Positions 8,314 to 17,798 of a stretch of DNA of 64,000 nucleotides are shown piece after piece. Below the pieces are notes generated by a model, which saw nothing but the letters and a program-made list of their open reading frames with translations, made no database searches and was not told the DNA's origin. The stretch comes from a bacterium HR29. Its GTDB lineage: Bacteria; Chloroflexota; Dehalococcoidia; Tepidiformales; Tepidiformaceae. Each line of letters begins with the position of its first letter. Positions within the stretch are counted from its first letter, which is position 1. The stretch spans positions 967,602-1,031,601 of the forward strand of contig BEIF01000001.1 in the NCBI GenBank assembly GCA_002898215.1. Direction: 5' to 3'. The position numbers and the translations under genes were made by a program.

Positions 8314-8724
8314 TCAGCCGGCGATGTCGGGAAAGAGCGGGCCGAGCACGGTCCGCAGGACGGGAGCGATCCTTTCCCAGTAGATGGCCGCCAAGGCAAC
8401 CGCTTGTACACCGACGATGCCGGTGAGCGCCGCCGCGAGCAGCCCCTGCACGATTCGCTGTCGCCGCAGCTCGGCAGCGAGCCGGCGCTGTTCCTCGGCG
8501 ATCTCGGAGGCGAAGAACGCTTGGTCGTACAGGCGGCGCGCCTCCGGGTTGGAGAGAACCGCGTAGGCTTCGTTGACCCGCTGCAGGGCAGCCGCGGCCG
8601 TCTCGTCGTGGGGCATAGCGGCCACCAGTTCGCTGGAGATGCGAGCGTAGGCGTTCTCGATACCGACGAGGTCGGCATCGGGAGGAACGGCGAGGACCGC
8701 GTAGTAATCGACCAGCTTGGGCAC
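8314..8724 (-). CDS. J-domain-like membrane protein lacking the HPD motif
   Basis: A 136-residue protein whose first 70 residues resemble a J-domain (VDYYAVLAVPPDA, then NEAYAVLSNPEARRLYDQ). The region that should carry the catalytic HPD reads VAA, so Hsp70 stimulation is unlikely. A Glu/Arg-rich helix (about 72-90) and one membrane segment (VQGLLAAALTGIVGVQAVAL) follow. It lies downstream of a TetR regulator on the same strand and converges with the AarF-type gene. It could be a membrane-tethered J-like adaptor. Function not known. Confidence 0.75.
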   Translation of the reverse strand: MPKLVDYYAVLAVPPDADLVGIENAYARISSELVAAMPHDETAAAALQRVNEAYAVLSNPEARRLYDQAFFASEIAEEQRRLAAELRRQRIVQGLLAAALTGIVGVQAVALAAIYWERIAPVLRTVLGPLFPDIAG

Positions 8725-8798
8725 GACGTCCTCCTACCAGAGGAGACGGCGGGAGATGACGCTGCGCACAGAGGGGATCCCCGTTCGTCCCCGTCCCG

Positions 8799-9413
8799 CT
8801 ACCGGGCGGACGCTTCGAGCCCCCGGATGAAGACAGCGACTTGCCGGAGCGGCGCCTCGCGTTCGATGGGAGCCCCTCCGAATACGTGGGCGAGGATGAA
8901 CATGTTCAGGATGCCGGTGATGGCCGTCGCCAATTCGGCCACGTCGTGTTTGGGGAAGACACCACGGTCGATCCCTCGGGCAAGGATCTCGTCGAGCGGC
9001 TTGCGCACGCGCTCGCCGAACGCCTGCGAGAAGGTGAAGAGCGGCGTCCCGCCGAGGCCGAACACCTCCCGCAGTACCAGGGCGATGATCTCCTCGTTGC
9101 GGAGGAAGTAGTCGAGGTACCGCTCGCAGTAGCGCATCACCTGCTCGGTTGGAGGGGGGCCATCAGGCAGCGACGAGCGGATCGCGGCCTCCATCTCCTC
9201 GAGGAACTCGCGCACGATGTGCCCGTACAGCCCCTCCTTCGAGCCGAAGTAGTAGTAGATCATCGGCTTCGTGGTGCGAGCGTCCTCGGCGATTTCGCGG
9301 AGCGAGGTGGCCGCGTACCCCTTCTGGGAGAAATGACGGAGTGCGCTGGCGAAGATGCGCTCCCGGACGTCGCCGTCGCGAAGCTCACCGTTTGGGCCGA
9401 GTCCGTCGGGCAT
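8799..9413 (-). CDS. TetR/AcrR-family transcriptional regulator
   Basis: A 204-residue one-component repressor. The N-terminal helix-turn-helix is typical (RERIFASALRHFSQKGYAAT, then SLREIAEDARTTKPMIYYYF), followed by an all-helical ligand domain of unknown specificity. The ATG is preceded by TAGGAG seven bases upstream and by TATAAT at 9458-9453 on the minus strand. It is divergent from the pyrimidine operon and codirectional with the J-domain-like gene, which it may control. Confidence 0.92.
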   Translation of the reverse strand: MPDGLGPNGELRDGDVRERIFASALRHFSQKGYAATSLREIAEDARTTKPMIYYYFGSKEGLYGHIVREFLEEMEAAIRSSLPDGPPPTEQVMRYCERYLDYFLRNEEIIALVLREVFGLGGTPLFTFSQAFGERVRKPLDEILARGIDRGVFPKHDVAELATAITGILNMFILAHVFGGAPIEREAPLRQVAVFIRGLEASAR

Positions 9414-9452
9414 GCGCCGCTCCTATAGCTTCGGAGCGTGAGATCGCGCCCG

Positions 9453-9458
9453 ATTATA
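9453..9458 (-). promoter_or_regulatory. -10 element of the tetR-like gene
   Basis: A perfect TATAAT on the minus strand, about 39 nt before the ATG. I see no convincing -35. It lies back to back with the pyr promoter, with about 30 bp between the two -10/-35 borders. Confidence 0.5.
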
Positions 9459-9486
9459 CGGTCGCGTGCGGGTGTGCGCCCGCGGC

Positions 9487-9515
9487 TTGTCATCCGCCAT
9501 CGGTCGCCCTACGAT
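9487..9515 (+). promoter_or_regulatory. Promoter of the pyr operon
   Basis: TTGTCA (9487-9492), a 17-bp spacer and TACGAT (9510-9515). Transcription would begin near 9522, immediately before the PyrR-binding stem, so the regulatory hairpin is the very 5' end of the mRNA. Confidence 0.7.
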
Positions 9516-9523
9516 TGGAGAAA

Positions 9524-9556
9524 CCCTTTAAACCGGTCCCGTGAGGCCGGAAAGGG
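9524..9556 (+). promoter_or_regulatory. PyrR-binding anti-antiterminator hairpin
   Basis: CCCTTT (9524-9529) pairs with AAAGGG (9551-9556), and CCGG (9533-9536) with CCGG (9547-9550), around the loop TCCCGTGAGG. This loop matches the PyrR consensus UCCNGNGAGG. Known mechanism: PyrR with UMP holds this hairpin and so favours the downstream terminator. Its 3' arm overlaps GGGAGGA (9554-9560), which is complementary to TCCTCCC (9606-9612) in the terminator's 5' arm. That gives the antiterminator alternative. Confidence 0.88.
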
Positions 9557-9595
9557 AGGAGGCTGCCGGATGGCCGGCAACGTCTATGCCGCGCG

Positions 9596-9627
9596 CGCCT
9601 GCCCGTCCTCCCGGGGAGGCGTTTTTT
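9596..9627 (+). terminator. Attenuator terminator of the pyr operon, overlapping the pyrR ribosome binding site
   Basis: CCTCC (9607-9611) pairs with GGAGG (9615-9619), alternatively CGCCT (9596-9600) with AGGCG (9617-9621), followed by six T (9622-9627). The 3' arm GGGGAGG is also the ribosome binding site of pyrR, whose GTG starts two bases after the T run. Termination and translation are thus blocked by the same fold. Confidence 0.85.
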
Positions 9628-9628
9628 C

Positions 9629-10180
9629 GTGACCTCTCGCCGCTTGCTCGACGCGGAAGCCCTGGGCCGTACGGTCCGGCGCCTCGCCCACGAGATCGTG
9701 GAGAACACGGACGGGGGCCGCGACGTCGTCCTCGTCGGGATGCTCACGCGAGGCTACCCCCTTGCCCAACGGCTGGCCGAGGCCATCGCCCGTATCGAAG
9801 GCGTGAGCGTGCCCGTCGGCCGGCTCGACATCGGGCTGTACCGGGACGACCTCGCTCATCGCAACGACCTCCCGAGCATCCGGCCCAGCGACATCCCGGT
9901 GTCCATCGACGGCAAAACCGTGGTGCTGGTGGACGACGTCCTCTACACGGGCCGTTCGGTTCGGGCTGCGCTCGACGCGCTGATGGACTTCGGACGCCCC
10001 GCCCGGGTGCGCCTGGCCGTGCTCGTGGACCGCGGTCACCGGGAGCTTCCCATCCGGCCCGATTTCGTCGGAAAGAACGTCCCTACCTCACCGCGGGAGA
10101 GTGTGGAGGTCCGGCTCGCCGAGGTCGACGGCGAGGACGGTGTCTACGTCGTCGAGCAGGAGGTGGCAGTTGGCCCGTAG
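9629..10180 (+). CDS. pyrR: Bifunctional pyr operon attenuator / uracil phosphoribosyltransferase
   Basis: PyrR, 183 residues. It binds UMP/UTP and the leader RNA to switch off the operon and can make UMP from uracil and PRPP. The PRPP-binding motif [13 protein letters not shown] lies at about 98-110, and the N-terminal region ([13 protein letters not shown]) and basic RNA-binding face are typical. The GTG start, six T bases after the terminator stem, is the first in-frame start with a binding site. The end of the gene overlaps pyrB by 11 bp. The matching RNA site lies upstream, so autoregulation is strongly supported. Confidence 0.95.
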   Translation: MTSRRLLDAEALGRTVRRLAHEIVENTDGGRDVVLVGMLTRGYPLAQRLAEAIARIEGVSVPVGRLDIGLYRDDLAHRNDLPSIRPSDIPVSIDGKTVVLVDDVLYTGRSVRAALDALMDFGRPARVRLAVLVDRGHRELPIRPDFVGKNVPTSPRESVEVRLAEVDGEDGVYVVEQEVAVGP

Positions 10181-11162
10181 CACCGCTCCCCAGACCGCAC
10201 CGGCGGTGCCCGCAACCCAAGCGCGCTGGACGCGCAAGGACCTCCTCGACACGGAGGGGCTCCGGCGCGAGGAGGTGGAGCTGATCCTGAGCACGGCGGA
10301 CGCCATGGCGGAGATCCGCCGTCGCCCGGTGGGGAAGGTCGCCGCTCTCCGGGGCGTGACCGTCGCGACGCTGTTCTACGAACAGAGCACGCGGACCCGA
10401 GCCAGCTTCGAGGTCGCCGCGAAAGCGCTCGGCGCCGACGTGGTGAACCTGACGGCCGCCGGTAGCAGCGTCGAGAAGGGCGAATCCCTCATCGATACGG
10501 TCCGCACGCTGGAATCCATCGGGGTCGACATCCTCGTCATGCGGCACCCAAGCGCAGGCGCGCCGGCGGTGGCAGCGAAACACGCCTCGATGAGCCTCAT
10601 CAACGGTGGGGACGGCATGCACGCCCATCCGACGCAGGCGCTCCTCGACCTGTACACGATGCGGAAGCACCTCGGCAGCCTGGCCGGCCGGCGCGTTGTC
10701 ATCGTCGGCGACATCCTCCACAGCCGAGTGGCGAGGTCGAACCTCTGGCTCCTGCTCGGTGAGGGAGCGCACGTCGTCTTCTGCGGGCCGGCGACCCTGC
10801 TCCCTCGACACCTCATCCGCAGCTTGGAGGGTACCCCGAACTTCCACTGGAGCACCGACCTCGAAGCCGCAATCAGCGGGGCGGACGTCGTCATGGCGCT
10901 CCGGCTGCAGAAGGAGCGTCAGGAACACGGGCTCATCCCCTCGGTCCGCGACTACGTAAGGCGGTATCAGGTGAACGCCGAGCGGCTCGCAAAGGCGAAC
11001 CCGGGCGTGCTCGTGATGCATCCGGGGCCGATGAACGAGGGCATCGAAATCTCGCCGGAGGTCGCCCACGGCCTCCAGTCCCTCGTAGAAGAACAGGTGG
11101 CGAACGGCGTTGCCGTCCGCATGGCGGTGCTCTACCTCCTCGCAGGGGCGCGGGCGCGATGA
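10170..11162 (+). CDS. pyrB: Aspartate carbamoyltransferase catalytic subunit
   Basis: PyrB, about 330 residues, joins carbamoyl phosphate and aspartate in the second step of UMP synthesis. The carbamoyl-phosphate loop STRTR lies at about 73-77, the second phosphate-loop segment ([11 protein letters not shown]) near 107-117, and the family motif [11 protein letters not shown] further on. I prefer the TTG at 10170, which is preceded by AGGAGG (10158-10163) inside pyrR. This gives a short N-terminal extension of about 18 residues before the usual start and couples translation to pyrR. No regulatory subunit pyrI is present. Confidence 0.93.
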   Translation: MARSTAPQTAPAVPATQARWTRKDLLDTEGLRREEVELILSTADAMAEIRRRPVGKVAALRGVTVATLFYEQSTRTRASFEVAAKALGADVVNLTAAGSSVEKGESLIDTVRTLESIGVDILVMRHPSAGAPAVAAKHASMSLINGGDGMHAHPTQALLDLYTMRKHLGSLAGRRVVIVGDILHSRVARSNLWLLLGEGAHVVFCGPATLLPRHLIRSLEGTPNFHWSTDLEAAISGADVVMALRLQKERQEHGLIPSVRDYVRRYQVNAERLAKANPGVLVMHPGPMNEGIEISPEVAHGLQSLVEEQVANGVAVRMAVLYLLAGARAR

Positions 11163-12502
11163 CGTCCATCCTCATTCGCGGCGGCCGCATCTTCGACCCG
11201 GCGACCGGAGTCGATGCCGTCGGCGACGTCTTCGTGACCGACGGCCGAATCGCTGCGCTCGGCACACCGCCTGCCGAGACCGCCGACGTCGTTGTCGAGG
11301 CGGAGGGCTGCCTCGTTCTCCCCGGGTTCGTCGACCTCCACGCGCACCTCCGCGAGCCGGGCTTCGAACAGAAGGGGACCATTGCCACGGAGACCGAAGC
11401 GGCCCTTCGGGGCGGATTCACGACCGTGTGCGCCATGCCGAACACGGAGCCGCCACCGGACTCTGCGCCGCAGGTGGCCGACCTCCTCGAGCGGTTCCGG
11501 CGCGATGCCCGCGTGCGGGTGCTGCCGGTCGGGTGCATCACGCGCGGTCGGCAAGGACGGGCACTCGCGGAGCTTGCCGAGCTGGCGGCGGCGGGGTGCG
11601 TGGCCTTCAGCGATGACGGCAGCCCTGTGGCCGACGCCCGGTTGATGCGCAGAGCGATGGAGCTGGCAGCGGACCTGGGAGTGCCGCTCTCGGAACACTG
11701 CGACGAGCCGGCGCTCTCGCGGGGTGGCGTGATGAACGAAGGAGCCCTCTCCGAACGGCTGGGGCTTCCGGGGGCGCCCGCTTCGGCGGAAGTCGCCGCC
11801 ATCGCCCGCAACATCGCCCTCGCCGAGGAGACCGGCGCCCGGCTCCACATCGCCCACGTGAGCACGGCGAGAGGGGTGGAGCTCATCGCCGACGCCAAAG
11901 CCAGGGGCATCCCGGTGACAGCCGAGGTCACGCCCAGCCATCTCTTCCTCACCGAGGAGGCCGTCTGGGGACCGGGGTCGGAGCCGGCGTACGACACGAA
12001 CGCACGGATCAACCCCCCTTTGCGCAGCGAGGCCGACCGGAGAGCGCTCATCGAAGGGCTGGAGGCGGGCGTCATTGACGCCATCGCCACCGACCACGCG
12101 CCGCACGCGGCCGAAGACAAGGCGTGCGAGTTCGACCGAGCCGCGCCGGGCATCTCCTGCTTCGAAACGGCCGTCGGCACGCTGTGGACCCAGATCGCGC
12201 GGGGAGAGCTGCGTCTCGCGACCGTCGTCCGGGCGCTGACGGCAGGACCGGCATCGGCCTTCGCCCTCGGCCATCGGGTGCCAGGCATCGGCACGCTCAC
12301 CGTGGGAGGAGCTGCGGACGTCGTCGTCGTCGACCCTTCCGTTGCGTGGCGGGTCGACCCCTCGGCATTCGCCTCGAAAGGGAAGAACACGCCGCTCGCC
12401 GGCTGCGAGCTCGTCGGCCGAGTGCGGGCCGTCATCGCGGGCGGCGTCCTATGGAAGGAGGAGGCATCCCTGCATGCCGGACGCGCTGCTCGTTCTCGCT
12501 GA
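11159..12502 (+). CDS. pyrC: Dihydroorotase (class I type)
   Basis: Amidohydrolase, 447 residues, that closes carbamoyl-aspartate to dihydroorotate. The metal-binding motif DLHAHLREPG lies near residue 60, a later His pair in the SEHCDE and LHIAHVST segments, and the catalytic Asp in DHAPH near 320. The length and the HLREPG form match the class I (PyrC of Gram-positive type) enzymes that often associate with PyrB. The ATG overlaps the pyrB stop (ATGA). Confidence 0.94.
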   Translation: MTSILIRGGRIFDPATGVDAVGDVFVTDGRIAALGTPPAETADVVVEAEGCLVLPGFVDLHAHLREPGFEQKGTIATETEAALRGGFTTVCAMPNTEPPPDSAPQVADLLERFRRDARVRVLPVGCITRGRQGRALAELAELAAAGCVAFSDDGSPVADARLMRRAMELAADLGVPLSEHCDEPALSRGGVMNEGALSERLGLPGAPASAEVAAIARNIALAEETGARLHIAHVSTARGVELIADAKARGIPVTAEVTPSHLFLTEEAVWGPGSEPAYDTNARINPPLRSEADRRALIEGLEAGVIDAIATDHAPHAAEDKACEFDRAAPGISCFETAVGTLWTQIARGELRLATVVRALTAGPASAFALGHRVPGIGTLTVGGAADVVVVDPSVAWRVDPSAFASKGKNTPLAGCELVGRVRAVIAGGVLWKEEASLHAGRAARSR

Positions 12503-13565
12503 CGGTTCCGCCTTCGCCGGCCGAAGCATCGGGGCCCGCGGCCGGGCCGACGGCGAGGTCGTCTTCAACACCTCGATGACCGGGTACGAGGAGATGCTGA
12601 CCGACCCCTCGTACGCGGGACAGATCCTCGTCCTCACCTACCCGATGATCGGGAACTACGGCATCGACCCGGCGGTGGAGGAATCGGGCCGCATCCAACC
12701 GTGCGCCCTCGTCATCCGCGAGCTGGCACCCTTCGCGAGCCACCCTCGGTCCCAGGGCACCCTCCGGGAGCTGCTCGAAAGCCGCGGCATCGTGGCGATC
12801 GACCAGGTGGACACCCGGGCGGTGACGCGCCGCATCCGGTCGTACGGAGTGATGCTCGGAACGGTCACGACCGATGAGACGTACGAAGAGGCGCTCGCCC
12901 GGGTGCGCTCCCTGCCATCCTACGACTCCATCGACTGGGTCTCGACCGTCACCGCCGAGGCGCCGTACGACTGGGAGGCTCCCGCCGAGCCCCGGTACCG
13001 CGTGGCGGTCGTCGACGGCGGCGTGAAGCGGAACATCCTTCGGCTGCTGCGCGCCCGAGGGTGCGCGGTGCGGGTCTTCCCCGCCTCCACGCCCGCGTCG
13101 GTGTTGCTCGACTGGAAGCCCGATGGCATCGTGTGGTCTCCCGGCCCGGGCGACCCCGACTTGCTGGAGGCCGCGGTGCGCGAGGCGCGCGCGCTCATCG
13201 GGAGGGTGCCGCTGTTCGGGATCTGCCTCGGGCACCAGGTCATCGGGCGGGCGCTCGGCGCGACCACCTTCAAGCTTCCGTTCGGACACCGGGGCGGCAA
13301 CCACCCCGTGAAGGACCTCGTCACGGGTCGCGTGACCATCACAGCCCAGAACCACGGGTACGCGGTCGACCCGGCAGGCCTCGTGGAGGGCGCCTACGTC
13401 AGCCACATCAACCTGAACGATGGCACCGTCGAGGGGCTGGCCATGCGAACCGAGCCGGTGATGACCATCCAGTACCACTCGGAGGCGTGCCCCGGGCCTC
13501 TCGACAGCACGCCGATGTTCGACCGCTTCGTACAGATGATGGCGGAGGTGAAGGGAGCGCCATGA
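12474..13565 (+). CDS. carA: Carbamoyl-phosphate synthase small (glutaminase) subunit
   Basis: CarA, 363 residues, releases ammonia from glutamine for CarB. The class I amidotransferase triad is visible: Cys in FGICLGHQ, and His/Glu in the YHSEA segment near the C-terminus. The N-terminal CPSase domain begins ALLVLADGSAFAGRS. The ATG at 12474 lies inside the end of pyrC (29-bp overlap) behind GGAAGGAGGAGG. The gene is separated from carB by two inserted genes. Confidence 0.95.
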   Translation: MPDALLVLADGSAFAGRSIGARGRADGEVVFNTSMTGYEEMLTDPSYAGQILVLTYPMIGNYGIDPAVEESGRIQPCALVIRELAPFASHPRSQGTLRELLESRGIVAIDQVDTRAVTRRIRSYGVMLGTVTTDETYEEALARVRSLPSYDSIDWVSTVTAEAPYDWEAPAEPRYRVAVVDGGVKRNILRLLRARGCAVRVFPASTPASVLLDWKPDGIVWSPGPGDPDLLEAAVREARALIGRVPLFGICLGHQVIGRALGATTFKLPFGHRGGNHPVKDLVTGRVTITAQNHGYAVDPAGLVEGAYVSHINLNDGTVEGLAMRTEPVMTIQYHSEACPGPLDSTPMFDRFVQMMAEVKGAP

Positions 13566-14014
13566 CCGGGACGCTACGCATCGAACGGGCGACGGCCGCC
13601 GACGCGGAGACTGTGGCGGGCATCGTGCGGGGGCTGGGGAAGGACGAAAACGTCGGCCTCCCCGCCGACTTCGACGCCGAGACGGCGCGCGCCTGGCTCA
13701 ACCGACTGGGAGAGAACGGCGTCATCCTGCTCGCGTACGAGGGGAGCATCCCTGTCGCCTTCGGAGCCATCGATTACTCGACGGTGGAGCCGAACACGGC
13801 GCTCCTCGGAGTCTGGGTGCTGCCGGACTTCCGCCGTCGGGGGATCGGGACGGCCCTCGCCGAGGAGCTGCTCGACTTCGCCCGGGAGCGCGGTTACAAG
13901 CGAATCCGGGGCAGGCTGCCCGAGGGCAACGAACCAGCTCTGAGCTTCCTGTCGTCGATCGGAGCGATGGTGCCGCTCCGCAACCCAGATATGCGGTTCG
14001 AGCTGCCGCTGTGA
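13562..14014 (+). CDS. GNAT-family N-acetyltransferase within the pyr operon
   Basis: A 150-residue acetyltransferase-fold protein that starts in the ATGA overlap with carA, so it is cotranscribed. The acetyl-CoA-binding motif A is clear (VWVLPDFRRRGIGTALAEEL, about 88-107), followed by a helix and a C-terminal beta strand. The acceptor is unknown. Its fixed place between carA and carB may mean a role in nucleotide or amino-acid metabolism, or a chance insertion; I cannot tell which. Confidence 0.85.
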   Translation: MTGTLRIERATAADAETVAGIVRGLGKDENVGLPADFDAETARAWLNRLGENGVILLAYEGSIPVAFGAIDYSTVEPNTALLGVWVLPDFRRRGIGTALAEELLDFARERGYKRIRGRLPEGNEPALSFLSSIGAMVPLRNPDMRFELPL

Positions 14015-14015
14015 G

Positions 14016-14486
14016 GTGCCTGTGGCCACGGTGGGTTCGATGAATCGGCCACAACGTAGGGTCGCCCCGTCCGGGGGAGCGGATGGATTCCTGTTCGGAT
14101 TGCGCGACGCGATCGTCGCCGTGGGGTCGTGTGCCATCGCCATGGCTGCCGTCCTCGGGTTGGCCTCGGTGGTGTCCTCGGACCTGGTCGGCGGGGGTGC
14201 GGGGCCGGCCTTGGCGCGGCTCTTCGCCGCCGCGCTGGCCATCACCGGGGGGTTCGCCATCCTCCTGGGCGGGCTTATCTCCCCCGAGCCCGTGAGCGTG
14301 ACCGTGACGGCGCTTCCCCTGGCCGCCGGCGCTGCCTGCGGCTTCCTGGAGGGGGCGCTTTTCATCGCCATGGCGCCGCCGTGGCTCCTGACGCTCATGC
14401 CGCTCGCCGCCGCGGGTACCGTCGCCGGCGTGCAGTGGCACCGTCGAGCGCGGATGCACGGTCGCGACGAGCGCCGGCGGCGCTGA
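14016..14486 (+). CDS. Small hypothetical integral membrane protein between carA and carB
   Basis: Up to 156 residues with about four hydrophobic segments (around 30-52, 62-85, 90-112 and 115-138) and a basic C-terminal tail (HRRARMHGRDERRRR). The GTG at 14016 sits right after the GNAT stop; an ATG at 14040 is an alternative start. I do not recognise a family. The close spacing puts it in the pyr operon. It might be a transporter component or an unrelated passenger. Confidence 0.6.
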   Translation: MPVATVGSMNRPQRRVAPSGGADGFLFGLRDAIVAVGSCAIAMAAVLGLASVVSSDLVGGGAGPALARLFAAALAITGGFAILLGGLISPEPVSVTVTALPLAAGAACGFLEGALFIAMAPPWLLTLMPLAAAGTVAGVQWHRRARMHGRDERRRR

Positions 14487-14543
14487 GGGAACGGAGCGAA
14501 TCCGGAGGCGTGCAACACCTGCCCACCCCTGCGAGGAGTCGGT

Positions 14544-17500
14544 ATGCGGAAGAAACCTGAAAGCGTGCTCATCATCGGGTCCGGGCCCATCGTCATCGGC
14601 CAGGCAGCCGAGTTCGACTACGCCGGCACCCAGGCCTGCAAGGCGATGCGGGAAGAGGGCGTCCGCAGCATCCTCGTCAACTCCAACCCAGCGACCATCA
14701 TGACCGACCAGGAGATCGCCGACGTCGTCTACATCGAGCCGCTCACGGTCGAGAGCCTCGAGCGCATCATCGCCCGCGAGCGGCCGGAAGGGTTGCTTCC
14801 GACCCTGGGCGGCCAAACCGGGCTCAACCTGGCCGTGGACCTCCACCGTGCGGGCGTACTCGACCGGTACGGCGTGCGCCTTCTGGGGACGCCGCTCGAA
14901 GCGATTCAGTACGCGGAGGACCGAGAGCTCTTCCGAGAGCTGTTGCGACGCATCGGCGAGCCGGTGCTCGAGAGCGAGATCTGCCACACCGTCGAAGAAT
15001 GCCTCGCCGCGGCCGAACGGATCGGGCTGCCGGTCGTGGTGCGGCCGGCCTACACGCTCGGCGGCACCGGCGGCGGTATCGCCCACACGATGGAGGAGCT
15101 GCGGGAGATCGCTTCCCGCGGCCTGGCGGCGAGCCCGATCACCCAGGTCCTCATCGAGCGGAACCTGTTGGGATGGAAGGAGATCGAGTACGAGGTGATG
15201 CGGGACGGCGCGGGGAACTGCATCACCATCTGCAACATGGAAAACCTCGACCCCATGGGCGTCCACACGGGAGATTCCATCGTCGTGGCGCCCTCGCAAA
15301 CGCTGACCGACAAGGATTACCAGATGCTGCGGTCCTCGGCCCTGCGCATCATCGATGCGCTCGGCATCGAGGGCGGGTGCAACGTCCAGTTCGCCCTCGC
15401 CCCCCGGCCGGACGTCCGCCCCTGGACGGGGGACACGAGCCGGGGCCTGCCGTACTACGTCATCGAAGTGAACCCGCGCGTCTCCCGCTCCTCGGCGCTC
15501 GCTTCGAAGGCCACCGGCTACCCCATCGCCCGGGTGGCAGCGAAGATCGCCTGCGGCAAGCGGCTGGACGAGATTCCGAACGCGGTGACGCAGAAGACGA
15601 CGGCCGCCTTCGAACCGGCGCTCGATTACTGCGTCGTGAAAATCCCCCGCTGGCCGTTCGACAAGTTCGCCCTGGGGGACCGCCGGCTGGGGACGCAGAT
15701 GAAGGCCACCGGCGAAGTGATGGCCATCGACCGCTGCTTCGAAGCCGCGCTGAACAAGGCCGTCCGCGGCCTGGAAGTGGGGGGCCGGACGCTGCTGTGG
15801 GAACGCCCGGAATGGCGCGACGGTGGGGAGCTTCCCCTCGACGCCACCGACGAACGCATCTGGGCGCTGATGGCCGCCCTGCGCCGGGGCGCCGAGCCCA
15901 TCGACATCGCCCGCCTCACCGGGATCGACCCCTGGTTCCTGGAGCGGATGCGGAACATCGTGCAGATGGAGCGACGCCTCCTCTCCGAGCCCCTCAACCC
16001 CTCCCTCCTCCGAGAAGCGAAGCGCCTCGGCTTCTCCGATGAAATGATCGGCCAACTCGCCGACCGGCTCCCCGAACAGGTGCGGGAGCTGCGGCGGGAG
16101 TGGGGAATCCGACCTGTCTACAAGATGGTCGATACGTGCGCAGCGGAATTCGAAGCGGCGACGCCGTACTTCTACAGCACCTACGAGGAGGAGAACGAGG
16201 CGCCACCCGCCGACGGCCGCGCCGCCCTGGTAATCGGCAGCGGGCCCATCCGCATCGGCCAGGGGATCGAGTTCGACTACGCCAGCGTGCACGCCGCCTG
16301 GGCACTCCGCGAAGCGGGATACCGGGCGGTCATGGCGAACTCGAACCCCGAGACGGTCTCCACCGACTTCGATACGAGCGACCGCCTCTACTTCGAGCCA
16401 CTGGACGAGGAAGCCGTACGGGACATCCTCGAAAACGAAGCGGGAACGGGCGCACCCCCGGCTTCCATCGTCCAGTTCGGGGGACAGACGGCTATCAACC
16501 TGGCCGGACCGTTGCGGCGAGCGGGACTGCCCATCCTCGGTTCGAGCGCGGAGGCTATCGATATCGCTGAGGACCGCCAGCGCTTCGAACGCTTCCTGCA
16601 GGAGCTGGGCATCCCACAGCCGCCAGGCTCCGCCGTAACGAACTTGGAGGACGCCCTCAAGGTGGCCGCGCGCATCGGCTACCCGGTGCTGGTGCGGCCC
16701 TCCTACGTCCTGGGCGGCCGGGCCATGGAGATCGTCCAGGGTCCGGCCGAGATGGTGACGTTCCTCGCCCAAGCGGCCGAGGCCGCGCCGGGAAAGCCTA
16801 TCCTCATCGACAAGTACCTCGAGGGGCGCGAGGTGGAGGTGGACGCCATCTCCGACGGAGAGAGCGTCCTCATTCCGGGCATCATGGAGCACATCGAACG
16901 CGCCGGCGTGCACTCCGGCGATTCGATGGCGGTCTACCCGCCGCTGCACCTCGACCCCGACGAAGAGGCTACGATCGTCGAGTACACCCAACGCATCGTG
17001 CTCGCCCTCGGCGCCGTCGGCCTGACCAACATCCAGTACGTCGTCATGCCACGGGCTCCGGGCGAGCCACCGCAGGTGTACGTGCTGGAGGTGAATCCCC
17101 GAGCCAGCCGGACGGTGCCCTTCCTCTCCAAGGTGACCGGCGTCCCGATGGTGAAGCTCGGCGTCTGGGCGATGCTCGGGCGGAAGCTGCGCGACCTCGG
17201 CTACCCGAGCGGTCTCTGGCCGAAGCGGAATCTCGTGGCCGTCAAGGCGCCCGTCTTCTCGATGTCGAAGCTTCCGGCCGTCGACACGCACCTCGGGCCG
17301 GAGATGAAGAGCACCGGCGAGGTGATGGGCGTCGACCGCAACTTCGAAGCCGCCCTCTACAAGGCGCTCGTCGCCTCCGACATGGCGCTGAAGCCGAAGA
17401 GCACGGTGCTTCTGAGCTTGAGCGACCGCACGAAGGCCGACGCCTTGCCCCTCATCCACAAGCTCGCCGACGCGGGCTTCCGGCTGTATGCGACCGAAGG

Positions 17501-17798
17501 CACCGGCCAGATGATCGCCGCCCTCGGGCTCCCGGTCACCATCGTCACCAAGGTGCTGACGGGCAATCACCCGAACGTGGTCGACGTCATCCGGGACGGC
17601 ACCGTGCAGTGCGTCATCAACACGCCGGAGGGGCGGTTCACGGGGTCGCTGCGCGACGGTTTCCATATCCGCCGGGCGGCAGCCGAGCGGCGGATCCCGT
17701 GCTTCACCTCCCTCGACACAGCGCGGGTGGCGGTCGAAGCGGCCGTGCGGCCGGCCGCCTACGACATCCGCTCGCTCGAGGAGTACCTGGCGGGATGA
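14544..17798 (+). CDS. carB: Carbamoyl-phosphate synthase large subunit
   Basis: CarB, 1084 residues (E. coli 1073), makes carbamoyl phosphate from bicarbonate, ammonia and two ATP. Both homologous halves are present: the first opens [20 protein letters not shown] and the second repeats [16 protein letters not shown] near residue 560. Each has an ATP-grasp domain, and an MGS-like allosteric domain ends the protein (about 945-1084). The ATG lies about 10 nt downstream of GAGGAG. No break or frameshift. Confidence 0.96.
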   Translation: MRKKPESVLIIGSGPIVIGQAAEFDYAGTQACKAMREEGVRSILVNSNPATIMTDQEIADVVYIEPLTVESLERIIARERPEGLLPTLGGQTGLNLAVDLHRAGVLDRYGVRLLGTPLEAIQYAEDRELFRELLRRIGEPVLESEICHTVEECLAAAERIGLPVVVRPAYTLGGTGGGIAHTMEELREIASRGLAASPITQVLIERNLLGWKEIEYEVMRDGAGNCITICNMENLDPMGVHTGDSIVVAPSQTLTDKDYQMLRSSALRIIDALGIEGGCNVQFALAPRPDVRPWTGDTSRGLPYYVIEVNPRVSRSSALASKATGYPIARVAAKIACGKRLDEIPNAVTQKTTAAFEPALDYCVVKIPRWPFDKFALGDRRLGTQMKATGEVMAIDRCFEAALNKAVRGLEVGGRTLLWERPEWRDGGELPLDATDERIWALMAALRRGAEPIDIARLTGIDPWFLERMRNIVQMERRLLSEPLNPSLLREAKRLGFSDEMIGQLADRLPEQVRELRREWGIRPVYKMVDTCAAEFEAATPYFYSTYEEENEAPPADGRAALVIGSGPIRIGQGIEFDYASVHAAWALREAGYRAVMANSNPETVSTDFDTSDRLYFEPLDEEAVRDILENEAGTGAPPASIVQFGGQTAINLAGPLRRAGLPILGSSAEAIDIAEDRQRFERFLQELGIPQPPGSAVTNLEDALKVAARIGYPVLVRPSYVLGGRAMEIVQGPAEMVTFLAQAAEAAPGKPILIDKYLEGREVEVDAISDGESVLIPGIMEHIERAGVHSGDSMAVYPPLHLDPDEEATIVEYTQRIVLALGAVGLTNIQYVVMPRAPGEPPQVYVLEVNPRASRTVPFLSKVTGVPMVKLGVWAMLGRKLRDLGYPSGLWPKRNLVAVKAPVFSMSKLPAVDTHLGPEMKSTGEVMGVDRNFEAALYKALVASDMALKPKSTVLLSLSDRTKADALPLIHKLADAGFRLYATEGTGQMIAALGLPVTIVTKVLTGNHPNVVDVIRDGTVQCVINTPEGRFTGSLRDGFHIRRAAAERRIPCFTSLDTARVAVEAAVRPAAYDIRSLEEYLAG

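Noticed and set aside
13722-17666. A 1314-codon open frame on the minus strand opposite carB
   Set aside because: It is antisense to a full-length carB with perfect family motifs. Long antisense frames are common at this G+C content, and its product is low-complexity and charged, without domains.
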